A DNA stretch of 64,000 nucleotides, taken from assembly GCA_025602915.1 (NCBI GenBank), contig JAHLJZ010000032.1, positions 173,013 through 237,012 of the forward strand, written 5' to 3'. This DNA is from Paraphysoderma sedebokerense. Lineage: Eukaryota > Blastocladiomycota > Physodermatomycetes > Physodermatales > Physodermataceae. Both the position numbers and the translations under genes were made by a program. Positions 1-10,700 of the stretch are shown here, one piece after another. The first letter of the stretch is position 1. Every line of letters begins with the position of its first letter. The notes below the pieces were generated by a model. The model had not been told where the DNA came from and searched no databases. It worked only from the letters and a program-made list of their open reading frames with translations.

Positions 1-3000
1 ACGTGGTCGATAATAGCCGAAATGACGATAAGAATTTTTACAATATTCCATTTATCGGCAAAGAAGGCTCTGAAGATCAATGAAAAGGTGAGTGACATAA
101 CGAGTAAATAATGCCTCTTGCAATTAACGGCAGACGAGTACCTGTAACCTAACCCCACAAAGAGCATGATTATCTCGACAACGTAAGCTGCAGTGAAAAT
201 GATCTGAGAAATATCCAAGAATATGCGTAAAGCTTGCGGTGCTGTTGTGATCAATGGAAATACCCATGTAAGACCAGGGTCAAATATAAGACAGATCATA
301 TAAATTAAACAGCATACCTCCATAATGATCAATGGCCATAAGTGCAATATTCAGACAAACAATTGCTATGCATCCATATTCAAACTTCGTGTTCAGAACA
401 ACCTTCTGAAATTTTTCATGAAATTGGTTTTTTGGAATCTGAGGCGGAATTGGAGGGCGGACAACAAATAAAAATCGTAGATTGGTGAGGCGATCCTTTT
501 GTTCTTCGGTCAGCAATTGAAGACCTTTCAGTTTTTCTTGATAATGCTGTAAAGATAATAATTTACTTTATCAATATAATCTATGGTGAGTTTGCGAATA
601 CAGAAGGCGCTACCTTGAGGTTATCGAAAATAACACCAGTAACAACTGCTAGAAAGAACCAAGACCCAATAAATTCAACTATAACAAAAAACGCTGAAGC
701 AAGAGGGGTAGAATCTCTCCGCGGTTGCCTATCCACGGCGGTCACATCCATATATCTAAATTGCAACATTATTAGCATCGGATGAAACTGTCGAGACGAT
801 TAGAGTAGACTGTACCTGTACATGTCATTGGGCCTGTTGAATAGGATGAAACGATATCAGTGTCCATCCGAGACTAGTAAACCAACAGCATTACAACTTA
901 CCATCCTTCCTGGAATGAAATCACCAGAACCGACAGCAGACTGTGGAAGATATTATCATAGTAGAATCTATAAGGATACCACAGTCGTTCCGTCGACGCT
1001 CCGGTCGCTGGATCAATGAATGTCCCCACGCAATCTTCCTTTCCGTTCACCGAATCGTCATTACATTGCCAACCTAGCCCTCCAAACACATGTAGTCCAA
1101 AAATTGAGGCGAGAAACAGAAACATTAAGAACGGAATGATAATCGTCCTCAACATCGGAATAGTTTTCATAATTGCAGTCGTGACGATTCTTAACGGTTT
1201 ACTCAATTTGATTAACTTGACCACTCGTACAACTCGCAACACTCTGTATATTTTCAGTCCAAGAAGATCAGAATTTACGGTAATCCACGATATAATCACG
1301 ATGAAAATGTCGAGCCAATTCCAAGCTGATTTGAGGAAGGGATCATCTCCTTTGATTAACCGACTGGTAAATGCGTTTAACAATACTTCTATTGTGAATG
1401 CTATAGCGAAAAACAGATCTATTGTAGCTAATTCTTTGGGTCGATTTTCGGGGGTTGGGCCATCAAAAGCTAGTGCGATACAACTCCCGAGGATTAGAAG
1501 GAAAGAAAACCAAGCGAAAATAGTGCCGCGAACAAACTGTTGGAGAATTTTATAAAAGGATTTAAAATTCGTTTGAAGTGAAATAAGGGAGCTCGACATG
1601 GGATTCGATGCAAAATTGGAGTTGCGATTGAGTGAGCGATGGGGTGTATTTGGAGGAGGCCGGCCAATTAACGATGAATTCAGATTTTCTTGTTGCGGAC
1701 TGAAAAGGCTTGTGGAAGGAGATAAGGAGGGAGGATTTTGGCTATCAGCCGCGTCCACTCGGCCAACTTCATCGGTCATTGAATGTTCGACTATGATACT
1801 TGGAGCTCTATTGTGGTCGTCCGTCGTTGAGACTTTATTGGCCTCCTCCTCTCCTGCAAGCTGTCGTCTATCCGAAACAATTTTCTGTTCAACGATAAGC
1901 GATATTCGGAATCCCATATTGGGAGATATCGGACTATTCGAAGTGGGGTCGACAGCTTGCAGTTTTCGATGAAGTTTTTCAGTATCGAGTGATAGTGAAA
2001 TCTGTGCTGGGGAGCGGATCGTCAAATCATTTTTCTTGCTGTCATGGGTTGGACTTATGGGTAATTCAGCTTTTTTGGCGTCTGTGCCAAAATATTGGCG
2101 AACATCGGCTTTGGCTATGAAGTTCAATTCATTAATAAAATGACTCTTTGAACTGACGCATCAGGGACATACCGGCTAACCGCTTGACGAACTTGAATTT
2201 CGCTTTGTTTTTTTCTTTTGCCAATCTAACTATAGTGTTCATTTCATCTTGAAATGTAGTGATTAAGATCGCCAATAACATTTGCGACAACACGAATCCA
2301 CCAATTACAATGACAATAATTGGAAATAAAGTCGCCCACAGTCCGCTGGCCTTTGCTACACTAGCTGCAACATCATTCCAATTTTCAACACTATACAATT
2401 GAAATGTTGATAACGAAGCGTAACCAAAGGTGTCAAAGTGAGCTCTCGGGCGCCCCAAGTCGGACGCAGTTGGATCGAAATTTAATCTGTCGGAAAGACT
2501 GGATGCCCAAACATGCAAACACAAATACGCCTATAATCCATATTGCCCCCAACGATCGTAAAAGCGGCCATGCATCAACTATAATTTTTATCAATCGCAA
2601 TAATGGTTTCGATAGGCGTAAGAGGCGCAGAAGACGAAAGGTTCGTAAAAATGCACGAAATACTCGGAATATTGACAAAGTTGACACTTGTCTTGTTGGA
2701 GATAGCAGATCAGCCAGAGAAACAATAGTAACGAGACCATCCAGTATGTTGACAGTAGATTTACAATAATTTCTAGGAAACAAGGCGACTAATTTGGACA
2801 CCAGCTCAATTGTAAACAGAATAGTGCAAACTTCATTCACAATGTCTAAATTGAAAGAAAAGGTCGGCGACATATTGTGATGGTGAGCGGCCAATGCGAC
2901 AGTGTTTGCGATGATAATACTCATCACCCCAAATTCGAACCATTTTGAGCAAATCAAGCGATATGCGTATTGCCGGAGGGCTGGCAGTTTTTGATACTCG

Positions 3001-4206
3001 CTTTCGGTAAACCGAAAATCTATATTCCCAATTGCACTTTTTCCAGATGACGCACTTCTGCCATCAGAGCCGTTGGGAGAATCAACGGAGAGAACGGGAA
3101 AGGAGGAGCCATTATTGTCCGGTGAATTCGGAGACGGCAAGTTTTCAGCAGACTCCTCAATGACGCTGCATAAAGAATTAACAACAACGGATACAAGTAG
3201 CTGTACGAGAATGTAATTTCCTATAAATATGACGGCCAAGAAATATACCATTGAAGCAGGTCCTGTGCTCCCTTTAATCTGGTCCATGATGGAGGACCAG
3301 CCTTCTCCGGTCAAAATCTAGTCCAGACAGACTGTTAACAAAATTTTTTGGTTGAAATTCAAAATATCAACGATTCAGACATACCTGAAAGATGGTTAAC
3401 CAGGATGATAAAAGGTTATCGAAAGAAATAATGCCTTCCGACGGATTTGGGGCAACGGGTAAACAGCTGGTTTCTGCAGGACACTGGTACCCTAAAGCCC
3501 GATTCATGGAACACATTTTTGTCTCATCCAAAATTGTCCCGTTGTTTGTAAAAACACAACGCTGATGGAGTTTCCCGCCATATAGTTTAGTCCCTGCAAT
3601 ACCCCACGACAAGAAAAAGACGAGAGACAGAATGCCGATGTCCCTCATCAAAGGCAGCGATCGATGTAACGCTTTTAAAATGGTGCCGACATGATGAAAA
3701 TACGACATTCTCGGCAAAAACTTGACCAAGAGCAACACTCTCAACGGGGATAAATCAGCAAGTGCATTCGCCCAAGAAATACATGAAAGTGCTGTCACTA
3801 AAACATCCATTCGATACCATGGGTCTGAGAGTACGCCGCGCACTCCGAGTGCGATACATTTGAGAAGAACATCGACAATGAATGCGATCGATAGGTAATT
3901 ATCCAGTTGAACAACTAAACGAAGCCATTCGGTCTGAGGTTGTTTGCGCGTATACGTAGCGAGGATAGCTCCGTTAAATAGTACGACGAGGCAAGTTACG
4001 AAAATGTACGGACGAGAATGTATGATAAGACGACATGTATCACGGAGGAATTGGTATTTTTGGACAATTAAGGAATTCGGCTGACCGTCATCGACTGATT
4101 TAATGTTAATGGTGTGATCCGGAACCGTTTTGTCGCCACCTTCTGTATTCTGAACGTTCTCTGAATGCATCTCTATGATTTCCGTCGGTTCCTTTGAAGT
4201 CTCCAT
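1..4206 (-). CDS. CCH1: CCH1-type four-domain voltage-gated cation channel, 3' part missing at window edge
   Basis: Pore subunit of the fungal high-affinity calcium influx channel of the plasma membrane (Cch1/NALCN-related, usually partnered with Mid1). Translation starts at 4206 (METSKEP). Domain I lies at about 4080-3190 and its S4 has few basic residues. An intron near 3387-3320 separates FQ from the pore sequence ILTGEGWSS. Domain II (about 3000-2230) has an arginine-rich S4 (FRVFRAFLRTFRLLRLLR) and pore FQLYSVENWND. Domain III (about 1550-620) has S4 YRVLRVVRVVKLIKLSK and pore SFQEGW. Domain IV starts near 516 and runs off the window. Glutamates occupy the selectivity position in domains I-III, which fits a calcium-selective pore; the domain IV residue is not visible. 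A polar, probably disordered linker at 2127-1600 joins domains II and III. The family and topology are secure; exact exon ends are inferred. Confidence 0.9.
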
Positions 4207-4858
4207 ACGATATGAATGAAGATTTTAACACACAATGCAATTATCCCAAAAACTATTTTCAATGAGCTCGAGTATAATTCCGGTACACCTGCGGCTATTT
4301 TTAGATCCGGCTGTTTCACGACGTACTAGCGGCCAGGTAGGCAACTTTGAGATAGAATAAAAATTATCTGTATTAAATACATATTAGAATTTATGATCTT
4401 GTATGACGAAAGCACAATTTTGCTCTGCTAAGTATCCAGACCGCTGGATTCTCCGCCGGAGCAATAATGAACCCTAATCTTACCTCAGTGAGACTTGAGA
4501 ATAACCCGCTGGTGGGTTTGGCAAAATGCTGCTCCTAGTAATCCTCTGGGGTTCTTGAACTTGAATTCTAGCCAGATAAATTAATGCCTTGGATTCTAGC
4601 TACTCCGGTTGCCACTTGCCATTAAGAATGAGCCGTGAAATATTGGAATTGGGTCGTGGAGACAAACCCTGGGAGCGGGGTTTGACATAATTTAACTCAG
4701 TTACCATGATAATGATGCTCAACCAGATAATCAGATTCTAATATATTTAACATGCATAAGATTTACATATAATTAACTACACACAGACTGGATTAATATT
4801 TACAAATAGAGACCACTTTTGAAAATTGTAATATTCAGAGTATATCAAGAAAACATTC
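4207..4858. other. Intergenic region between CCH1 start and ZC4H2-like 3' end
   Basis: About 650 bp with no convincing coding sequence on either strand. It must hold the CCH1 promoter and the terminator of the ZC4H2-like gene. I looked for a missing zinc-finger exon of the neighbouring ZC4H2-like gene here on the minus strand and found no Cys-x-x-Cys pattern. I saw no repeat or RNA gene. Confidence 0.5.
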
Positions 4859-5960
4859 TCAGTTCCGTCTCCTTCCAGGCCGACTTCTCCTCTTACCTGT
4901 AACATTAGCTCTGCCCTCATCCGTTCGTTGAGGATCAGAATTTCCACTCGTCCTCGAGAGTGTGGACATCGATGAAGACCCGACTTCAGAATCAGCGTAC
5001 AATAATGCCCTCAGGGAGAGTGGCTGCGACTGAATTTTACTTGTACCTGCGCTGACTTTGGTGTCTCGCCACTCTTCCAACCGATCTTCTAAATACTTCG
5101 CCATCTGATTATCTGACTCTTCTTGCAGGTTCGGTAGCGGAGGAAGCCGTAATTTTACTCGTCGCTGATTGATTGATTCTGATATGGGGTAATACACATG
5201 TGTCAATATGCAGAATGCGCAATCGAAGTTAAGACTGAAATTAGTGGATAAGATTCATTAACAGCGAAAAATGGCTACTCTCCGGATAATTACCGATAAG
5301 CGGCTCATACTCTTCTTCCCTCAATCTAGTGACTTCATCCTGTAATTTCTTTTTTTCGCCTTCCAAAAGTTTTTCCGCTTCTGTTATCTAGTTTCCCAAC
5401 ATAGGCAATTCAGTTCAGACGAAAGATCAAACGAAAGTTAAGCAAACTATGTCAAATGCAACTCAGATATGACAAAGAGAGTTGACATACATTTTCTAAG
5501 TCTTTCTGAACAGTATACAGCATTTCCAGCAATGTTCGCTTTTCCTCGACCAATTGCCTTCGCTCGGATTGAAGATCATTCAAAACGTTTGTCCCTTCTT
5601 CTAATTTTTCAGACTTCGACAAAATATCTTTCTTCAATGATAGTAAACGGATCGTTTTGCATCTGCAATTATTTCACGTTGGATTTACATGATTGTTCAC
5701 AATAAACCAATAGTTGACAATTAGTTGACCATCATTTATTAAACTTCGTTCTCAAGAGAAATGGAGCAGATTAATTACCGTAAATCTTGCAAGTTTTGTA
5801 ATTGTAATAATTGCGAATCTGTTAAATCAACTGATGAAGTCATATCAGGATCCATGAGTGAAGCTTGGTTCCTTCCAATTAGATAGTAATCAAATGGAGT
5901 TAAAACCTTAATTACAGAGTCACGTGCTGATTGCCATGGTATCCCAATTGCAAGATTCAT
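4859..5960 (-). CDS. ZC4H2-like coiled-coil protein lacking the C4H2 zinc finger
   Basis: Four exons can be joined by clean GT-AG introns to give about 255 residues. The middle is a continuous coiled coil (from LRCKTIRLLSLKKDIL through ERRQLVEEKRTLLEML to KKLQDEVTRLREEEYEPL). It is followed by a segment with EYEPLIESINQRR, then LPPLPNLQEES and LEDRLEEWRD. This order matches the animal ZC4H2 protein (EYKPLKEHVD, then LPDLCEEE and EKQKAEW). Animal ZC4H2 ends in a C4H2 zinc finger followed by a basic tail. Here the basic tail is present (GKRRSRPGRRRN) but the last exon has no cysteine, so the finger is absent. ZC4H2 is implicated in animal ubiquitin-ligase-dependent neural signalling; the role here is unknown. 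The ATG at 5958-5960 lies 39 bp after the NUP43 stop on the same strand, so a shared transcript or a fused product is possible. Confidence 0.6.
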
Positions 5961-5999
5961 TGATTCAGGTTCCTGCTTCTTCCATGAAGAGAAATAATT

Positions 6000-7556
6000 T
6001 TATTCATTCTTCAATAAAATACTATAATCGTCAGTACCGCACAGCAGAACCCTACTTTCTTCATGATAATCTAAACTATTTACTCCTGACCGACTGAAAA
6101 AGTTGTATTGTGATTTACTAGTTTGCGTGAACCCATCGTAGACTCCGACTATCCCATCTTCACCCCCTGTGAACAGTTTATCCGAGGATGGATGGTATAA
6201 CACGTCCCAAACTGTTGGTATGACATAGCAGTAATATAACTTTCGTAAGTCAAGCGTATGAAACAGCCAACAAACTTTAGAGACACAGTACCTTCGGATG
6301 AATGCATTTCTTTAACATCTGACCAAATCGCGTCTGGGTTACGGATATCCCAAAAAATAACTTGTCTCGAATCTGTTCCAGCAGCCACTTTGTTGATTTG
6401 ACTCGGGTTAACGGCCACACATGTCGTCACTTCTGATTTACGAGTATCACTAATCGATCAAATTTCATCCGGAACCACACAAGGAATGGTGTTAGCCCTT
6501 TCGTGATGAGCCAAAATGAGCTATTGAATAAGATAATTTACCGTGAAAGCCGTAAAACAGGTTTTCTTGTGTCCCTTGTGTCGAATACTTTTAGGCCGTT
6601 TGAGGAAGTGATCTAGTTGAATAAAGAACCGAGAAGCAAAGATTGTCAACCACATACTATTACAAATAACAGATTTCGTCTCGGACCCAAATCATCGTTA
6701 CATTGTCCAAGACTTCTCATATTAGTAACAAAGATACAAACCAAGGTCTCCGACGATCGCCAGCAAACGTCATTTAATCCATAGGGGTCTATAAACTTTG
6801 CCGTTTCAACATACACGCTACCATCGGACCCCAATTTCACTAGATTCAATTTCCCATCCGACCCTACCGTCGCAATTGCTTTATTCGTTGTGTTTCGCTG
6901 CAATGAACTAGACGTTGCGGTTGCTGGTGATATGGTTTTTCCAGAATCAGACTGGAAGCGGTGAATTTGTTGTTGGTGGGCAAGATTTAAAGTGGGATTT
7001 GCTGAATTCGTATCCTATATCATGCAAACAATAACAAGAAATAGATGCTGTTAGATGGCGATCACAAATAACTTGGGCAAATCAAATCAAATTTCAAACA
7101 AGACACATTCAAATAAACATACAAGTTTGTAAACATAAACACTCCCATTTCCACTTGTCGTGACCACATTTTCTTGATCTAAGACTTGAATACTAGTAAC
7201 ATCGCCGGAATGTTTAGCTGACACAACAGGCGATACTTCGAATGTTGGATTCTGGATATTATTGTAGCCGGGCTGTACATCGTGATCAGAATACTGGGGA
7301 GTTTGACAAGTCCAGAGGGCGATCGTATTTTCCTGTGTAGTTTAGAAAATATTAGGTATTAATAGATGCAATATGATATACATAATTAAAAGATGAATAT
7401 AAAAAAAGAGCGATCGATTACGTCTTCGTCGTCCCATGATCCAGATATGAATTCGATTTGAAGACCGCGGCCGAATACCGGTTTATCAACGAATCGGACT
7501 GCACTGATTTTTTTATTGGTGTTGACAGAGCGGAAGGGATCAGTGGGTACCGTCAT
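6000..7556 (-). CDS. NUP43: Nucleoporin NUP43 (WD40 beta-propeller)
   Basis: Seven-bladed WD40 scaffold protein of the Y (Nup107-160) complex of the nuclear pore. The start chosen is the ATG at 7554-7556 (MTVPTDPFRS). The first blade contains FISGSWDDED joined across an intron to NTIALW, matching the metazoan NUP43 signature GSWDNEENYISLW. Next comes KHSGDVTSIQVLDQENVVTT. Later exons carry ATVGSDGKLNLVKLG, AAGTDSRQVIFWDIRNPD and LFTGGEDGIVGVYDG. The end, RSGVNSLDYHEESRVLLCGTD, corresponds closely to the NUP43 C-terminus (SVNTLDVLGPCLVCGTD). At least five introns are needed. Baker's yeast lacks Nup43, while many other fungi and animals have it. Family assignment rests on both the N- and C-terminal signatures. 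Confidence 0.85.
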
Positions 7557-7789
7557 CGTATAGTGTGCAGACGAAAGAATATCTATATCGACAGATTAAA
7601 TGTATGAAACCGAAAGAGGTGTGAAGAGGAATGAAGAAATAAATGAGCTACAGGACACGAATCAAACCGAACCATCTCAATAATTATAAAATGACATCTA
7701 ACAATCTATTTATTCAGTACTCTACACTTTAATATTATTACAAAATCTTCCACTCTTTCAATAAGATCCATCACAGAATCAACATTTAT

Positions 7790-10700
7790 CTAATCAATCA
7801 CCATTCTCTCCTTCCCCTGCAACCTTACAATCCCTTCTCCAAGTGCTACTTCACTTTCACCACAATCATTCAAATTCCTCTTTTCCCCTTCGTCCACAGT
7901 AACAGGCTCTCCAGCTTTAATTCCATCCGTCGAAGCTGATCCCCCCACGTTAACAGTCTCGCCACTAGCAGATACTACAATCGGTTCAACACTTTTCTCG
8001 AGAACACCATTCACAATCCCGTTTAATGGTGGCATCGATGAATGAGGAGGTAAGATTGAACCTGATGAGCTTAAAATAAACGAACCAGAAGCAGAAGAAG
8101 TTGGGGGCGAGATCCGGGTAGGAGATAACATCGGCGGAATGGTAGAATCAGATGTATCAATCCGATCTAGACGTAAATTGGGATTATACCCTGGCTTACG
8201 CGATTCTGTAGTTGTGAAAGTAGGTGGAGGCGGTAGAGGCAATGACGGATTTCGCTGATCGGAAGTTGTTGTAGAAGTTGAGATGGTAGACCCAGAGCGG
8301 GAGGACGACGTTGAAGGACCAGAGGAATCAGAATTCAAGCTATGCGATTTTTTAGTTTTCTTTCCCACCATTGGCATTTTATCAAGTAATGAGGATTTCA
8401 TTTTTTGTTTAATCCAACTATTACCGTTCCCACTTCTTGAGGATTTCTTTGGCGGTGAGCGGCCCGTAGATTTCGATTTCGATGAGGACAAAGGAGGATA
8501 AGGAGAAGAGACAGCTGAAGACGTTCTAATCGGAAGTGAACTCGACGGCACAGCAGACGGCGATGAAGCATGAGGAGAAACATTCCCAGAAAGCGAAACA
8601 CGACTTTCCACCATCGCTTGCAAGGTCTCCGATCCAACCATCATAGAATGCGTGGGTCTAGAATTCACTACTTTTTTCCCATTGCGATATTTCTCTTCCT
8701 CATCATCACCCATTGAACGCTGTCGCTCCAATCTTTCAATCTTCGCCATCTCATACCGCTCTTTAATTCGTTTTTCCATTTCCGTTTCCTCTTCGGCACT
8801 GACATTGTCAGCCTTGCCATGAGCTTCCGTCAACTCTACCTCTTCACCCGGTTTCATATCATCCGCTTCGTTCTCTGTTTCCTCAACCGCCACACCATCT
8901 TCCTCTTCATCGTCAGCATCATCACCTTCACTCTCAATTTCTCGCACTTCAATAGGGACCTCATCTTCGTCAAAATCTTCATAACCATCACTATTATTGA
9001 CATGTTCGGCATTAGAGAAATCGCTATCATCCATGTCTCCGTCATTTTCGAATTCAGTATACCCAACAGGACGATGTGTACCGTCGATATGATCATTGGT
9101 AGTGTTGGTCGTTGCAGTAACATAGCCATCAGACTCGTTTTCGTCATATCCATTTTCAATTCCGTTCGGCTTTTGACGATTGACTTGGTTACTGGCTGCG
9201 CCAGGAAGACTCGTGAAAGAACTCGACCGAGAAATTGATTTCGGACTTAAACTTTCATTTTCACCATACTTTCTTCTTACCCTGTTTCGTCTTTTTAACG
9301 TTTCCCTTCTCTCACTTTCAGTTTCTTCTTCATCTCCCACGGCCTTTCTGTCCCCTTCATCAGCTAATTTCTGTGCATCAGTATCACCTTTAACATCGTT
9401 CATCCTTTCACGTTCCATCTTCTTCCACATTTCCCTTTCTAACTTTTCCCTTTGAACTGCCAAAAATTGGGCATAGGCTATCCCCCAACTCCCTCTTTTA
9501 GTCTTATCCCCACCAGCAATTCTATCTCGATCTTTCCTGAGGCTACGACTAACGCTTTTACGTCTTGAAACACTAATCCCATTCGGTTTTGCCGATTTAA
9601 TTCGTGATTGCGGTTGATGATGTTGCTTTGGATGATCTAAATGAACCTGGTCCTGTCGTGACTCAAGTGAATGATAGGGATGAGAAGAACCGTAAGATGA
9701 AATAATTGGTTGAGGCGGAACAAACAATAACTCCTTTTTCGATCTTGACTTGGTTCGTTTTATCCCATTCACAGCATTCTGTTCCTTTTTCATCCCTTTT
9801 TTTATCTTACCTATTCCCACACCTGGTAAGTAGCGAGACCCAAAATTACTTGAAAAAGAGGTAGACGAAGTGGAGATGTGAATATCCGGGAAGTGATGTT
9901 TCGACACTTCAATTCCCATCATTTGTGATAGAATTATAGCGCTCATTAATTCTTTCTTCTCTTTTCGATTTTGAGGGGTGAAATAACGGTTTAGTAGAAT
10001 TGCCAGGTAAATATCCCACGGCGAAGAAGTCGGCTTGCTGAGTTGGGACTTTGTGTGAACTGAGGCAGGGAAAAATGGTGATGAAGGAGAGGTGGATGAG
10101 GTAGGAACGGGTGAATAAAGATGATAAGAAAGGGTCGTTCTCCAGCACGGATGCGAAATCAATTGGAGCAAACGAATCGTAAAGGCTAAGATTTGAGATG
10201 AAGTTAGATAATGTAGCTGATCACTGTTGCCATCTCCATCTGTTTTTCCTTCCGAGTTGAGTCTTTCAGCTGCATGAACACTTTTATCCCCAATTTTCCC
10301 ATCACCGACTTGTTGGCTGTTTGGTGAATTTCTCGATTCGGAACACGACGACTGATGCCCATGAAGCAACCATTTCGGTAACAACAAAGTTAATACAAAC
10401 GGATAACAGTCTATAAAAACCGCGGGCAATAAAGTTTTAGTTAACTGATGCAATCTCTGAATTTTATCCAATCGCTCTTTCATGACGATTATGCTTTCTC
10501 CGTCCTTGCCAACTCGTCGTCCTTGTTGTCGAACCATGAAATCAAATGACCTAGAATAACGCCACACTGAACCCACTAAAAACTCGAATTTGGCAATCAC
10601 CATTTGAATCACAATAACTTTGTAAGGTGCTGGAACAAAGTAACTGATATTCAGGGGAGGTGTTGCCAATTTCTGTAATAAATAAGTGAGCCTTCGTGAA

